From Legionella adelaidensis (lineage in GTDB: Bacteria; Pseudomonadota; Gammaproteobacteria; Legionellales; Legionellaceae), in assembly GCF_900637865.1 (NCBI RefSeq), contig NZ_LR134428.1:1-64000 (forward strand): a stretch of 64,000 nucleotides of DNA, given 5' to 3'. The translations under genes and the position numbers were made by a program. The notes below the pieces were generated by a model, which worked only from the letters and a program-made list of their open reading frames with translations, was not told the DNA's origin and did no database searches. Below are positions 1-9,513 of the stretch, piece after piece (position 1 is the first letter of the stretch; the number at the start of each line of letters is the position of its first letter).

Positions 1-603
1 GTTGCCATTTATATGCTAGACAGAATACTCCCTGCCTTTTTAACAATGGCACTATGGGGTTGCTTATGCGTATTTAGTGGTATTTACATGGGTGCGCTGC
101 TAAAGGCCGAATCAAACGCAGGTAAATTACGGCAGGGTTTAGGAATCATTTTTTTACTGTATGGCTTGCTCATTATTATTGGCGCTAGCAAAGGAAACAC
201 TAATCCATTTCAACCTTTAGTGACGCCAACTAACCTCGCTTCTTCTACAGAAATAGATAAAGTAGTGCGTACTTTGCCAGAAGCCCAACAAGCCATTCAA
301 CTAGCAAGCGGCCAACCTATTCTTTTAGATTTTTATGCGGATTGGTGTACTTCATGTAAACTGATTAAAGCGACAACCCTAAAAGATATAGAAGTCAAAA
401 ACCAATTGAAAAATTTTGCCGTCATTACGGTCGACTTATCTGCAAATAATGAAGCAAGTAAAGAGCTGTTGAACTATTTTAAGGTGGTTGCTCCGCCTAC
501 ATTTTTATTTTTGAATGACAAAGGTCAGGAAGTAAGAAAATTGCGATTGGTAGGGGAAATAGATAAAAATACCTTATTAGCAAAAAGTAAACATTTAATG
601 TAG
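1..603 (+). CDS. dsbD: Thiol:disulfide interchange protein DsbD, C-terminal part (5' end outside window)
   Basis: The reading frame is open from base 1, so this is the 3' part of a longer gene. DsbD carries electrons from cytoplasmic thioredoxin across the inner membrane to periplasmic disulfide isomerases and cytochrome c maturation. Visible here are the last two hydrophobic membrane segments (bases about 15-105 and 140-185), a linker, and a thioredoxin-like domain with the motif Asp-Trp-Cys-Thr-Ser-Cys-Lys (cysteine codons at 346 and 355), which matches the periplasmic gamma domain. The stop codon TAG lies inside an inverted repeat. The ATG at 13 is internal, not a start. The family call is secure; the N-terminal alpha domain cannot be checked. 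Confidence 0.9.
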   Translation, partial: VAIYMLDRILPAFLTMALWGCLCVFSGIYMGALLKAESNAGKLRQGLGIIFLLYGLLIIIGASKGNTNPFQPLVTPTNLASSTEIDKVVRTLPEAQQAIQLASGQPILLDFYADWCTSCKLIKATTLKDIEVKNQLKNFAVITVDLSANNEASKELLNYFKVVAPPTFLFLNDKGQEVRKLRLVGEIDKNTLLAKSKHLM

Positions 604-670
604 GCTTGGCACCGAAGGTTCATTATTCCTTACCAAAATTGTTTTTATGGACCTTCGGCATCAACCTACA
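599..670. repeat. Imperfect palindrome of the GTAGGTTGG type
   Basis: Left arm 599-622 and right arm 649-670 pair through the cores CCGAAGGT and ACCTTCGG and through TGTAGG...CCTACA at the ends. The loop is about 26 bases. The element contains the dsbD stop codon and can act as a terminator-like hairpin between dsbD and rimO. Related ends (CCTACA or CTACCTAC) recur near 32083, 39438 and 42194. Confidence 0.6.
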
Positions 671-677
671 TGTATGT

Positions 678-683
678 TATAAT
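678..683 (+). promoter_or_regulatory. Probable -10 element upstream of rimO
   Basis: A perfect TATAAT lies 29 bases before the rimO start. The region about 18 bases upstream (TTCGGC, 654-659) is only a poor -35 match and lies in the palindrome arm, so the promoter call is tentative. Confidence 0.4.
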
Positions 684-712
684 CCGTCCAATTTTTTAAC
701 AACAAGAAGTAT

Positions 713-2023
713 ATGAATCATAAAGTCGGTTTTGTTAGTCTCGGTTGTCCCAAAGCATTAGTTGATTCCGAACGAATTATTACGCAATTACGTGCACAAG
801 GTTATGAATTAGTTTCTACTTATCAAGATGCGGGAGTAGTAGTCATTAATACTTGTGGGTTTATTGATGCGGCTGTGAAAGAATCGCTCGATACTATTAA
901 AGAGGCCATGGCAGAAAATGGGAAAGTGATTGTTACCGGCTGCTTAGGCGCTAAAGCGGATATTATCCGTGAAGCCTGCCCGGACGTATTACATATTAGT
1001 GGTGCGCATGCTTATGAAGAGGTAGTTCGAGCAGTACATAGGCATCTCCCACCTCCTGCCGATCCCTTCACGCAATTAATACCTCCACAGGGAATAAAAC
1101 TTACTCCGCGTCATTATGCTTATTTAAAAATTTCTGAGGGATGCAATCAGAAATGTACTTTCTGCATCATTCCAACTATGCGTGGAAAGTTGCAAAGCTA
1201 TCCTATTCAGCAAGTTTTAAGTGAAGCTAAAAAATTAAAAGATGCTGGAGTGCAAGAGTTACTGGTAATTTCTCAAGATACAAGTGCTTATGGCGTCGAT
1301 ACAAAGTACCAACCTGTCACCTGGCAAGGCAAAGAAATAAAAACCCGCTTTTATGATTTATGCGAGCAATTGGGAGACTTGGGAATGTGGGTGCGACTTC
1401 ACTATGTATACCCCTATCCGCACGTAGATGAAATTATCCATTTAATGGCACAAGGTTTAATCCTTCCTTATTTAGATATTCCTTTACAACATGCAAGCAC
1501 CAGAGTTCTCAAAACAATGAAGCGTCCTGCCAGTAGCGAAAATACATTAAATCGTATTAAGAATTGGCGCGCCATCTGCCCAGAGATTACCATTCGTTCC
1601 ACCTTTATTGTGGGTTTCCCCGGGGAAACTGAAGAAGAGTTTGAGGAATTGTTAGAATTTTTACAAGAAGCGCAATTAGATAGGGTAGGTTGTTTTCAAT
1701 ACTCCCCAGTTGAAGGTGCCAAAGCAAATGACTTGGCTAATCCAATTGCCGAAGATATCAAAGAAGAACGCTATCATCGTTTCATGCAAATCCAGGCAGA
1801 AATTAGTCAAAACAAATTAAGAAAAAAAATAGGCTCTACACAAACAGTATTGGTAGACGAAGTTCTTGAAGACCAAATTATTGCCCGCAGCATGAGTGAT
1901 GCACCTGAAATTGATGGTCTGGTTTACTTACCCTTTCACTCTGAAGTAAAAGCAGGGTCTAAAGTTGAAGTGAATATTGTAGATAGTGATGAGTATGATC
2001 TATATGGAAACTATATATCTTAA
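713..2023 (+). CDS. rimO: Ribosomal protein S12 methylthiotransferase RimO
   Basis: RimO is a radical-SAM enzyme that adds a methylthio group to the conserved aspartate of ribosomal protein S12, using two 4Fe-4S clusters. The 436-residue protein has the expected order: an N-terminal MTTase domain beginning with a typical [16 protein letters not shown] stretch, the radical-SAM CxxxCxxC motif at C144, C148 and C151, and a C-terminal TRAM domain ending in DLYGNYIS, which is typical of RimO rather than MiaB. The length is normal for the family. The start is ATG at 713, about 30 bases after a TATAAT box. It is followed convergently by glnE. Confidence 0.96.
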   Translation: MNHKVGFVSLGCPKALVDSERIITQLRAQGYELVSTYQDAGVVVINTCGFIDAAVKESLDTIKEAMAENGKVIVTGCLGAKADIIREACPDVLHISGAHAYEEVVRAVHRHLPPPADPFTQLIPPQGIKLTPRHYAYLKISEGCNQKCTFCIIPTMRGKLQSYPIQQVLSEAKKLKDAGVQELLVISQDTSAYGVDTKYQPVTWQGKEIKTRFYDLCEQLGDLGMWVRLHYVYPYPHVDEIIHLMAQGLILPYLDIPLQHASTRVLKTMKRPASSENTLNRIKNWRAICPEITIRSTFIVGFPGETEEEFEELLEFLQEAQLDRVGCFQYSPVEGAKANDLANPIAEDIKEERYHRFMQIQAEISQNKLRKKIGSTQTVLVDEVLEDQIIARSMSDAPEIDGLVYLPFHSEVKAGSKVEVNIVDSDEYDLYGNYIS

Positions 2024-2070
2024 AATATATCGTTCTAAAGTAGAGAGCATAACAAAGATTTAATCTTAAT

Positions 2071-4728
2071 TTATGCTAATAGACTTCTATGTAAAAATTC
2101 ATGGCATAGCATATAGGCATCGGATAGTTTTTGCAGCGTTTCTTTTGGCAAAATCCCTAACTCGCCTAACTTCTTCATTTGTTTTAAGGTATTCGTGTGA
2201 TTGAAAAGAATTTTGTGCGGGTTTGATAATAGTAAATATTGCACGAAAAACTCTATGTCTAACAAAATACTGGTGGCCTCATCTACCAACTCTTGTTTTA
2301 TGCTATTTTTTCTAATTTTTAACCGCATCTCTTCAATATCACTTGCTAGAATTTCTTTATTCCTCTGCTGCATTAAAACTTCATTTTTTAAGGCAATAAA
2401 TTGATTTTTTAAGTTAAGGTTAGTAGTCAAAATTCTTGCTTTTAACAGCGCTTGGTGCTCCCAAGTCCAAGCTTGTTCTTTTTGATACTTTGCAAAAGCC
2501 TCCAAATGGCTAACTAAAAGTCCCGAAGAACCTGAGGGCCGCAAACGGGTATCTACAGCATATAAAACACCGGATTGGGTTCGTGTAGTTAAAATATGCA
2601 ATATTTTTTGACTTAAACGCGTGACCAATGCCTCTTGATTGCTCGCGGTGTTATATAAAAATACCAAATCAACATCCGAGTTGTAATTCATTTCCTGGCT
2701 TCCCAGTTTGCCATATGCAATGATCGCAAACTGCGATTGTATGGCAAGGATTTGGGGATATCTGGCCGCTAAAGCTAAAACTGCCAGGTTCAACACTTCA
2801 AGTAAGAGAATTTCTGTTACCTGCGATAAATAAAGGCTAATCTCGGCAGCATGACAATATCCATAAAATTCAGCTCGAGCCGCCAATAACCACGCACTTA
2901 ATTTAAATTGCCTTAGAACTTCCTCTTTTTCTTCTAGACTCACACAATGCATTAATTTTCTTCTTAACTGCTCTTGGATGTGAGCCCTTGTTGATGGGCG
3001 CCAAGAGATTTTTTGATCGATTAATACTTCCAATAAAAAAGGATGGTTCAAAATAAGATTGGAAATAAACGAGCTGTTTGCAAATGAATATAATACTTCT
3101 TGTAAGACTTCAGGATTTTCAATTAACAAAGCAACATAGGCACTACGGCTAGCGATATTTTCTAATAAATGAAGAATATTACGTAAAATTAAATCAGTAC
3201 TCGGCTTCTCTGCTAATTCCACGAGTAAAAGCGCGATAAAACGGTCAAGACGTAGCCTGGAAGCATGAGATAGCCTGCGACACTTAGGCGAATTACGAAA
3301 TGCTTGAATCATTTGAAAACAATTTTCAGGGTTTTCATAATGTAAACTCATGAGCAAATGAACAGCCATCTCATTTTCAAGCTGTCCTTGCCACAAATTC
3401 CCTAATTGATTTAATAAAATACTTTTCTCTGTTTCGTATGTTGTGCCTGTGGATAAAACCCCTTGGAAAGAAAAGCTCACGATACGTCTATATTGCTCCA
3501 CCTTATTATGTAAAGCAGGCCAATTATCAAAACCCATAAGCAAGGCCAATTGAAGCTGCGTCTCAGAAGTAGTAGGCAAACTATGCGTTTGGCGATCATT
3601 TTGAATCTGTAGGAAATTTTCTAACTTTCTTAAAAAAAGATACGCTTTTTTTAAGGCTTCTGTATGATTTAATAGATTAAAGTGCTTTAGTACATTTAAA
3701 GTATGCAAAGTGTTACGGACCTGGATTTGTGGAAGTCGTCCCCCGCGGATTAATTGAAAGCATTGAACGACAAACTCTATCTCTCTGATTCCTCCTCTGC
3801 CACGTTTAATATCATTTAACATAGGCTTTAATAAAATTTCTCGCTCGATAAGTTTTTTCATTCCTCGTAAAGATTCAATAACACTATAATCTACATATTT
3901 GCGGTAGACAAAAGGAACAATTAATTGTTGGAACCATGCGATATTTTGTTCTTTCTGGATTAACCGAGCTTTGACCATTGCATAGCGTTCCCAATCGCGC
4001 CCCTGTTCTTGGTAATAAGTTTCCATGCTGGGAATAGACAATACCAGTGGGCCACTATCACCATATGGCCGTAAACGAAGATCGACACGAAAAACAAACC
4101 CTTCTTGCGTATGAGTTTGTAAAATATGTATAAAATTCTGCACTACTTTTGTGTAAAAAACTTGATTGGGTACGGAATCTTTTCCATCCGTATAACCATC
4201 TTTGCTATAACAAAAAATTAAATCGACATCAGAGGATAGATTTAATTCATTACCACCCAGCTTTCCCATTGCCAAGGTAAATAATTGGGGTAAAGGCAGG
4301 GTGTCGGCCTTAGGAAAACCATGAATAATAGCTAGCTGGTGCATACAGTACTGTAACGTATGCTCTATAATAACATCCGCACAAGCAGACCAAGATTGCA
4401 TTGTTTCAGTGGTATCCGCCAAATTTGTCAATTCCCTCAAAACTACCCGTAACAATTGAGCATGGCGAAATTGGCGAAGACGCTGCATAAAAAGTTTCAG
4501 GTTAAGAGACAGTGGTATTCCATTAATTATTTTTTGATAATTTTCTGCAGAAAATTTTTCGCTGCAATCATCATGAGCCAATAAATTTTCAAGCACTTCT
4601 ATATTTCTGGTGGCGAAATCACTAAAGTTACATAATTGGCAAAGAGCCTGTTTCATTGGCTCCGTTAAATGTATAAAATGGTTATCTATGAGCCCAGAAT
4701 ATGGTTGATGGGATTGGGTCTTTTCCAC
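2071..4728 (-). CDS. glnE: Bifunctional glutamine synthetase adenylyltransferase/adenylyl-removing enzyme GlnE
   Basis: GlnE adenylylates glutamine synthetase (inactivating) and removes AMP (activating) in response to PII signalling. The 885-residue protein carries two nucleotidyltransferase cores, each with the GKLG...SDVDL signature: GKLGGNELNLSSDVDLIF in the N-terminal half (de-adenylylase) and GKLGSQEMNYNSDVDLVF in the C-terminal half (adenylylase). Both aspartate pairs are intact, so both activities are likely present. It is somewhat shorter than the roughly 945 residues of E. coli GlnE. The first codon is GTG (4728) with a GGGTAAG stretch upstream. It is transcribed divergently from the binding-protein gene at 4831. 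Confidence 0.95.
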   Translation of the reverse strand: MEKTQSHQPYSGLIDNHFIHLTEPMKQALCQLCNFSDFATRNIEVLENLLAHDDCSEKFSAENYQKIINGIPLSLNLKLFMQRLRQFRHAQLLRVVLRELTNLADTTETMQSWSACADVIIEHTLQYCMHQLAIIHGFPKADTLPLPQLFTLAMGKLGGNELNLSSDVDLIFCYSKDGYTDGKDSVPNQVFYTKVVQNFIHILQTHTQEGFVFRVDLRLRPYGDSGPLVLSIPSMETYYQEQGRDWERYAMVKARLIQKEQNIAWFQQLIVPFVYRKYVDYSVIESLRGMKKLIEREILLKPMLNDIKRGRGGIREIEFVVQCFQLIRGGRLPQIQVRNTLHTLNVLKHFNLLNHTEALKKAYLFLRKLENFLQIQNDRQTHSLPTTSETQLQLALLMGFDNWPALHNKVEQYRRIVSFSFQGVLSTGTTYETEKSILLNQLGNLWQGQLENEMAVHLLMSLHYENPENCFQMIQAFRNSPKCRRLSHASRLRLDRFIALLLVELAEKPSTDLILRNILHLLENIASRSAYVALLIENPEVLQEVLYSFANSSFISNLILNHPFLLEVLIDQKISWRPSTRAHIQEQLRRKLMHCVSLEEKEEVLRQFKLSAWLLAARAEFYGYCHAAEISLYLSQVTEILLLEVLNLAVLALAARYPQILAIQSQFAIIAYGKLGSQEMNYNSDVDLVFLYNTASNQEALVTRLSQKILHILTTRTQSGVLYAVDTRLRPSGSSGLLVSHLEAFAKYQKEQAWTWEHQALLKARILTTNLNLKNQFIALKNEVLMQQRNKEILASDIEEMRLKIRKNSIKQELVDEATSILLDIEFFVQYLLLSNPHKILFNHTNTLKQMKKLGELGILPKETLQKLSDAYMLCHEFLHRSLLA

Positions 4729-4830
4729 TCGTCTTACCCTTATTTAAAGACTTATTAAAGATACTATACTCAAGAACGGCAAAATACTATTTTGTTTATA
4801 TACTTATTAAAACGGCTTTTCAGGATAAAG

Positions 4831-5574
4831 ATGAAACGGATTCTTACATTTTTTGTGTTATTTTTTCTTTTTTATATCCCCCATTTATTTGCGCAAGGAC
4901 CTACATTACGAGTAGCGGTTGCTCATAACTTTCCCCCATTTGTGATGAGAGGAGCAAATAGTCAGTTTTATGGGTTTGATATAGCTATGATGAACTATAT
5001 TTGTAAAACCCTCGACAGGCCTTGTCGTTTTATCCCCATGGATTTTGTCCAACTTTTAAATGCTGTTATAGAGGGAAAGGCAGACGTCGCCGTTAGCTCA
5101 ATTACAATCACTGTAGAGCGTTCCCAAATCGTTAATTTTTCTATACCTTATCTACCAAGCAAATCCCATTTTCTCGCGGGGCCTGATACCCCTGTACAAA
5201 ATTTTAGCCTGGACTTGATTAATGGGAAGCGAGTGGGTGTCGAGACGGGGACAATATTTAGCAATCAACTCGAGCAAATGGGTGCAAAAAATGTGGAAAA
5301 AGTGAGTTATGCACGTGAAGACGACATTATTCAAGCGCTTAGTGACGGAGAAATAGATTTTGCCTTGGTCGATGCAGAAGCGGCTGTTTATTGGCAAAGC
5401 TATACTACCGGGATTTTAAAAGTTATAGGTCCTCCATTTCCCCATGGATTTGGTTATGGAATCGTTATTTCTAAAGACAATCTTAACCTTCTTACCAGTA
5501 TTAATCAGGCTTTAAAAAATTATATTCAAAGTGAAGAGTATAAGAAGAATGTAAGAATGTATATTGAGTATTAA
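4831..5574 (+). CDS. Periplasmic amino-acid-binding protein (ABC transporter, family 3)
   Basis: This is a solute-binding protein of the arginine/glutamine/histidine type. The ATG at 4831 is chosen because AGGATAAAG lies just before it and it opens a clear signal peptide (MKRILTFFVLFFLFYIPHLFAQ); the frame extends further upstream but without signal-peptide logic. The mature part has the family pattern: a substrate-binding segment AHNFPPFVMRGANSQFYGFD, then the ADVAVSSITITVERSQIVNFS signature helix and strand, and a closing YGIVISKDN segment. No permease or ATPase gene is next to it, so it is an orphan binding protein. Its substrate cannot be decided from sequence alone. Confidence 0.88.
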   Translation: MKRILTFFVLFFLFYIPHLFAQGPTLRVAVAHNFPPFVMRGANSQFYGFDIAMMNYICKTLDRPCRFIPMDFVQLLNAVIEGKADVAVSSITITVERSQIVNFSIPYLPSKSHFLAGPDTPVQNFSLDLINGKRVGVETGTIFSNQLEQMGAKNVEKVSYAREDDIIQALSDGEIDFALVDAEAAVYWQSYTTGILKVIGPPFPHGFGYGIVISKDNLNLLTSINQALKNYIQSEEYKKNVRMYIEY

Positions 5575-5582
5575 GCTTTTTC

Positions 5583-5882
5583 TTAATGAATTACATGCCC
5601 TTGGGTAATGCACTTTGTAATGACTTGGCGAGTGACAAAATCGCCCTGATTGGCGCCATATAATGTATTAAAATGATAGGCTATAGCAATTACCCAATTT
5701 GCAATACGAAAATCGAGTTTTTTTTCTTCTGTATCGACTACCAGCTCCAATAACCCTAGGGAATCGCTATTTTGCTCTCTTGCATACTCCTCCATAATTA
5801 ATTGGGCCGCATGCATATCTTTTTCTTTAGTTGGCCATTCTTTATTCACATCTTTTCCTTTTGCTATGGGCTTGATCTCCAT
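5583..5882 (-). CDS. Hypothetical protein, 99 residues
   Basis: I do not recognise this small soluble protein. It is charged in its N-terminal half (Lys/Glu-rich, start MEIKPIAKGKDVNKEW) and has a more hydrophobic C-terminal part (DFRIANWVIAIAYHFNTLYGAN). There is no signal peptide or clear membrane segment. It converges on the amino-acid-binding gene, whose stop is 8 bases away. The coding assignment rests on an uninterrupted frame with ordinary amino-acid composition and on the lack of any alternative gene here, so confidence is moderate. Confidence 0.6.
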   Translation of the reverse strand: MEIKPIAKGKDVNKEWPTKEKDMHAAQLIMEEYAREQNSDSLGLLELVVDTEEKKLDFRIANWVIAIAYHFNTLYGANQGDFVTRQVITKCITQGHVIH

Positions 5883-5981
5883 TTTTAGATGGTGGCATGT
5901 GCGCCTAATACCAGTGAGGAGATCGTTTTCTTTACCTTTCGGCTGTAACCTACGCTTTATATGGGTATCTTTTTAAAAAAT

Positions 5982-7058
5982 TCAAGTCTCATTGCTTATT
6001 GGCTTTACTTCTCTCGTATGTACATACCCTTGCGACTCATGCCAAAGGGTAATAAATAAAACCATAATTACCGGGCCTAAAAATAGACCTAAAATACCCA
6101 AGGTTTCCACACCACCTAAAATACCGAAAAGAACCGCTAGAAAAGGTAACTGAATCGCACCACCAATGAGAACAGGCTTAATAAAATGATCCGCTACGAA
6201 CATAACCAATGTTCCCCATACTACAACTATAATTGCAGCAATCATGCTGTTATATGCGATTAAAATAAGTGCCACCAAAGTAAATACAATAGGAACAACA
6301 AAAGGAATCATAGCGGCTACTGCCGTAATAAATCCAAGCAAGGTAGGTGCCGGGAATCCCACTAGTGCATAGCAAATACCCATTAAAATACCGACTCCAA
6401 TACCCACTACAATCGTACCATTTACAGTAGCTCTCAATGCGGAAGGTAATCTATCTGCATAGCGGTACCAGCGTTTCCCCATACAAATTTCACCAATCTG
6501 ATTAATTTGTTGAAATAATTTATCCCCATCGCGATAAAAGAAAAATAAAGTTAATAAAGTAAACCCTAACTGAAAACCACGGTGGGCTAAGTTAACTCCA
6601 ATTTGCTTTATAAAATAGCTCGCGGGCGCAACCGAGAGATGAATATTTGATAAAAAATCTTTTAAAAATCCAGGACTACCAAAATTTTCATCCCAGTAAC
6701 TTACTAACTCATTACCAATTAATGGAATATCTTTAAAAAAAGCAGGCGCTTGCCCTCCTTCTTTATTAATATGTTGTAAATAGCTAATAAATAATTGCGA
6801 TTCTTTAACTAATACACTCACTAACCAACTGAGAGGGATTATAAGAAGTAAACTTAGAAGCGTGGTAAAGAGAAAGGCGGCAATATTGGCCCGCGAACCG
6901 AACATAACACGCCAGCGTACATACAGAGGATACGTGGCAATTACAATCATTGCGGCCCAAAGGATGGAAGGAATAAAACGATGAATTATAAAAAGAGTAA
7001 GAGCCACTATAGTAATAGTTACTCCAATACTAATTAACTCTTTATGTTGTTCGTTCAT
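5982..7058 (-). CDS. AI-2E family (PerM/TqsA-type) membrane permease
   Basis: A 358-residue polytopic membrane protein of the AI-2E transporter family. It has two hydrophobic segments at the N-terminus (ITIVALTLFIIHRFIPSILW and the next), a large extramembrane region (about 90-150), and a C-terminal bundle with the family-typical segments GICYALVGFPAPTLLGFITA and PFLAVLFGILGGVETLGILG followed by FLGPVIMVL. Family members export small molecules or ions; some are sodium/proton antiporters and a few export autoinducer-2, so the name does not fix a substrate. It starts 12 bases after pgpA stops and probably shares its transcript. Confidence 0.9.
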   Translation of the reverse strand: MNEQHKELISIGVTITIVALTLFIIHRFIPSILWAAMIVIATYPLYVRWRVMFGSRANIAAFLFTTLLSLLLIIPLSWLVSVLVKESQLFISYLQHINKEGGQAPAFFKDIPLIGNELVSYWDENFGSPGFLKDFLSNIHLSVAPASYFIKQIGVNLAHRGFQLGFTLLTLFFFYRDGDKLFQQINQIGEICMGKRWYRYADRLPSALRATVNGTIVVGIGVGILMGICYALVGFPAPTLLGFITAVAAMIPFVVPIVFTLVALILIAYNSMIAAIIVVVWGTLVMFVADHFIKPVLIGGAIQLPFLAVLFGILGGVETLGILGLFLGPVIMVLFITLWHESQGYVHTREVKPISNET

Positions 7059-7070
7059 GCCGCCTCAAGT

Positions 7071-7562
7071 CTAAGCAATTTCTGCAAAACACCACACTAA
7101 AACCTGTAGGCAAGCCCATGCAGGTATAGCTGCTAATAAATCATCTAACATAATCCCCAAGCCACCCTGGACATATTTATCAACAAAGCGAATAGGTTGG
7201 GGTTTCCAAATATCAAAAATCCGAAAAAGAATAAAACCAGCTACCATCCAGGGGATACCTATAGGTACCATAAACATAGTAAATAAGTACCCCACTATCT
7301 CGTCCCAAACTATGCCAGAAAAATCATGAACTCCAACATCTCTTGTAACTTTGGCGCAAAAGTAAACCCCTGCCATAAAAGCTAAAATAGTAAACGACAG
7401 GTAAATGTACCAAGGTTTATGAGCGATCAATAGATAGAATGGTATTGCAGCTAAGGTACCCCAAGTACCTGGAGCAAAAGGCATTAGTCCACTGCCAAAA
7501 CCAAAAGCTAAAAAATAAATGGGATCTTGCCATACCTTATTTGAAAGTTTAATCATTTGCAT
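7071..7562 (-). CDS. pgpA: Phosphatidylglycerophosphatase A
   Basis: PgpA removes the phosphate from phosphatidylglycerol phosphate in the inner membrane, the last step to phosphatidylglycerol. The protein has the family landmarks: FGFGSGLMPFAPGTWGTLAA near the N-terminus, ...SGIVWDEIVGYLFTM..., and RFVDKYVQGGLGIMLDDLLA with the acidic pair near the C-terminus. About four hydrophobic segments are visible. The frame runs on to a TTG at 7568, but the ATG at 7562 (or 7556) is the more natural start. It lies downstream of thiL, as in many gammaproteobacteria (nusB-thiL-pgpA). Confidence 0.94.
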   Translation of the reverse strand: MQMIKLSNKVWQDPIYFLAFGFGSGLMPFAPGTWGTLAAIPFYLLIAHKPWYIYLSFTILAFMAGVYFCAKVTRDVGVHDFSGIVWDEIVGYLFTMFMVPIGIPWMVAGFILFRIFDIWKPQPIRFVDKYVQGGLGIMLDDLLAAIPAWACLQVLVWCFAEIA

Positions 7563-7663
7563 GTGCAATCTCAGTGAATTATTATGGGGCCTTCGTCTTA
7601 AGTATCGTCACCTTTATTCAACTTTTTTTTATTTTTATTATTCCCGCCTATTTTACCGAAATT

Positions 7664-8611
7664 TTAAAAATGCTGATACCCTTGTGGTACAAGGCTTTCT
7701 ATTCCACCTTGTTTTTTTATACGTAAACCCGATTGTGACTGGATTTCACCAATACAAAAACATTCAATGCCTTGTTTTCGCGCATCGCAAATAAACGCCT
7801 GTTCTTTCTCCGCAGGAATAGTAAAGCAAAGTTCATAGTCATCTCCACCCTTAAGAGCAAAAGAGGTGGCGTTTTCTTTTTGATATTTTTTTACTAAGGG
7901 GTGTACAGGGATTTTGTTTTCTTCAAGCATAGCCCCTACATTACTTTGTTCACATATATGAAATAAATCTGCACTTAATCCGTCGGAAATATCAATTGCA
8001 GCGGTGGCGTAGGATTGCAACAAAGAATGAAAGCTTACTCTGGGCTCAGGACGTAATAATTTATCCATTAACATAGTACGATCTTCTTTTTTTATTTCTT
8101 TATCTAAAAGAGATACAGCCAAAGCAGCAGCTCCCAAATTGCCACTTACATATATTTTATCTTTAGCTTTAGCACCTTGGCGAGTAATTGCCATTCCCTG
8201 CTCAACTAACCCCAGAATGGTAATAGTGATGCTTAGAGGCCCTTTGGTAGTATCCCCGCCCACCAGCGCCATGGAATAGTGGTTTAAAGCGGTACTTAAT
8301 CCTTCAGAAAAACTTTTTAACCATATTTGATTCAGTTGCGGAAGAGTTAGAGCAAGAGTTATCCATTTAGGCACCCCACCCATCGCTGCAATATCGCTAA
8401 TATTCACCATTAATGACTTATAAGCGATGTCAAAAGGATCCCATTCACTCAAAAAATGGGTTTCGGCCACCAAAGTGTCGGTACTAACCAGAAGATGCTG
8501 GTTAGGGGGTATTTTTATACAAGCAGCATCATCACCAATACCTAAAAGAACACCATCTTCTTTACAGGAAAAGGGTTTGAAAAAAACATTTATTAATTCA
8601 AATTCGTTCAC
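7664..8611 (-). CDS. thiL: Thiamine-monophosphate kinase ThiL
   Basis: ThiL phosphorylates thiamine monophosphate to the active cofactor thiamine diphosphate with ATP. The 315-residue protein shows the PurM/ThiL fold signatures: GIGDDAACIKIPPNQHLLVSTD near the start, SLMVNISDIAAMGG, LVGGDTTKGPLSITITILG, AIDISDGLSADL and KGGDDYELCFT. The start is GTG at 8611, and its G is shared with the last base of the nusB stop TAG, a one-base overlap that suggests translational coupling. Confidence 0.95.
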   Translation of the reverse strand: MNEFELINVFFKPFSCKEDGVLLGIGDDAACIKIPPNQHLLVSTDTLVAETHFLSEWDPFDIAYKSLMVNISDIAAMGGVPKWITLALTLPQLNQIWLKSFSEGLSTALNHYSMALVGGDTTKGPLSITITILGLVEQGMAITRQGAKAKDKIYVSGNLGAAALAVSLLDKEIKKEDRTMLMDKLLRPEPRVSFHSLLQSYATAAIDISDGLSADLFHICEQSNVGAMLEENKIPVHPLVKKYQKENATSFALKGGDDYELCFTIPAEKEQAFICDARKQGIECFCIGEIQSQSGLRIKKQGGIESLVPQGYQHF

Positions 8612-9066
8612 TAGTTTTTAAATTCGATAGCACGGGTTTGTTTAGCTACCTCATGCAGTACACCATTTACATAACGATGCCCATCTTGGGAGCCAAATTC
8701 TTTTGCTAATGAAATCGCTTCGTCCAACACTACTTTATAAGGGGTCTCGGGACAATACATGCATTCAAAGGTACTTAAGCGCAAAATGGTAAGCTCAATA
8801 GGATTTAAACTAGTAAGCGGCCTATCTAAATAAGGGGAGAAGGTTTCTTCCAAGAGGCTAAGCTTAACAGGAATGCCATGTAAAAGACGGGTAAAATATT
8901 CTAAATCTACCTTAGCCATATCATTTGCCACTCTAAATTGGGCATCAATTTCGTTTAAATCGGAGCCCGACATCAGCCATTGATACAACGCTTGAACTGC
9001 GAGCCTACGTGCTTTACGCTTACCTTTAATTAATTGTTTATCCACCATTACTTCCAGTTGCTTCAT
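8611..9066 (-). CDS. nusB: Transcription antitermination factor NusB
   Basis: NusB binds boxA RNA together with ribosomal protein S10 during rRNA antitermination. The all-helical protein begins with the basic [12 protein letters not shown] pattern and ends with the [17 protein letters not shown] and [26 protein letters not shown] segments, all typical of NusB. Its start at 9066 (ATG) overlaps the end of nrdR by 29 bases; a second ATG at 9048 gives a length nearer the family norm and may be the real start. It is sandwiched in the glyA-nrdR-nusB-thiL-pgpA operon. Confidence 0.95.
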   Translation of the reverse strand: MKQLEVMVDKQLIKGKRKARRLAVQALYQWLMSGSDLNEIDAQFRVANDMAKVDLEYFTRLLHGIPVKLSLLEETFSPYLDRPLTSLNPIELTILRLSTFECMYCPETPYKVVLDEAISLAKEFGSQDGHRYVNGVLHEVAKQTRAIEFKN

Positions 9067-9511
9067 CTTTTATTTGATCAATTGTATGTTTAAATTCACT
9101 AATATCTTTAAAACGCTTATACACCGACGCAAAGCGAATATAAGCGACATGGTCCAATCTATATAATTGTTCCATTACCCATTCCCCGATTAAACGCGAG
9201 TCAATTTCACGCTCACCATTCCTTCTTATCTTCTGCATTATAGCTATAATGGCACCTTCCAGGGCATCTGCGCTCACAGGCCTTTTTTCGAGCGCTCTTA
9301 GCATCCCAGCTCTTAAATTATCAATGTTAAAAGGTTCTCGCCGCCCATCTCTTTTAATTACTAAGGGCATTATTAATTCTGCAGATTCAAAAGTGGTAAA
9401 ACGTTCATTGCATTCAAGGCATTGACGACGACGACGTACTTGTGCACCTTCAGCGACTAACCGTGAATCAACAACTTTCGTTTCTTCAGCATGACAAAAT
9501 GGACAGTGCAT
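9038..9511 (-). CDS. nrdR: Transcriptional repressor NrdR
   Basis: NrdR is the ATP/dATP-responsive repressor of ribonucleotide reductase genes. The 157-residue protein has the N-terminal zinc ribbon ([15 protein letters not shown] ... [12 protein letters not shown]) and a following ATP-cone ([20 protein letters not shown]). It starts 2 bases after the glyA stop, the common gammaproteobacterial arrangement. Confidence 0.97.
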   Translation of the reverse strand: MHCPFCHAEETKVVDSRLVAEGAQVRRRRQCLECNERFTTFESAELIMPLVIKRDGRREPFNIDNLRAGMLRALEKRPVSADALEGAIIAIMQKIRRNGEREIDSRLIGEWVMEQLYRLDHVAYIRFASVYKRFKDISEFKHTIDQIKDEATGSNGG

Positions 9512-9513
9512 AA

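Noticed and set aside
4701-4928. 75-codon plus-strand frame
   Set aside because: It overlaps both glnE and the binding-protein gene in other frames and has no ribosome site.
5583-5882. Treating the 99-residue frame as noise
   Set aside because: Its composition is protein-like and it fills an otherwise empty space, so it was kept at moderate confidence.
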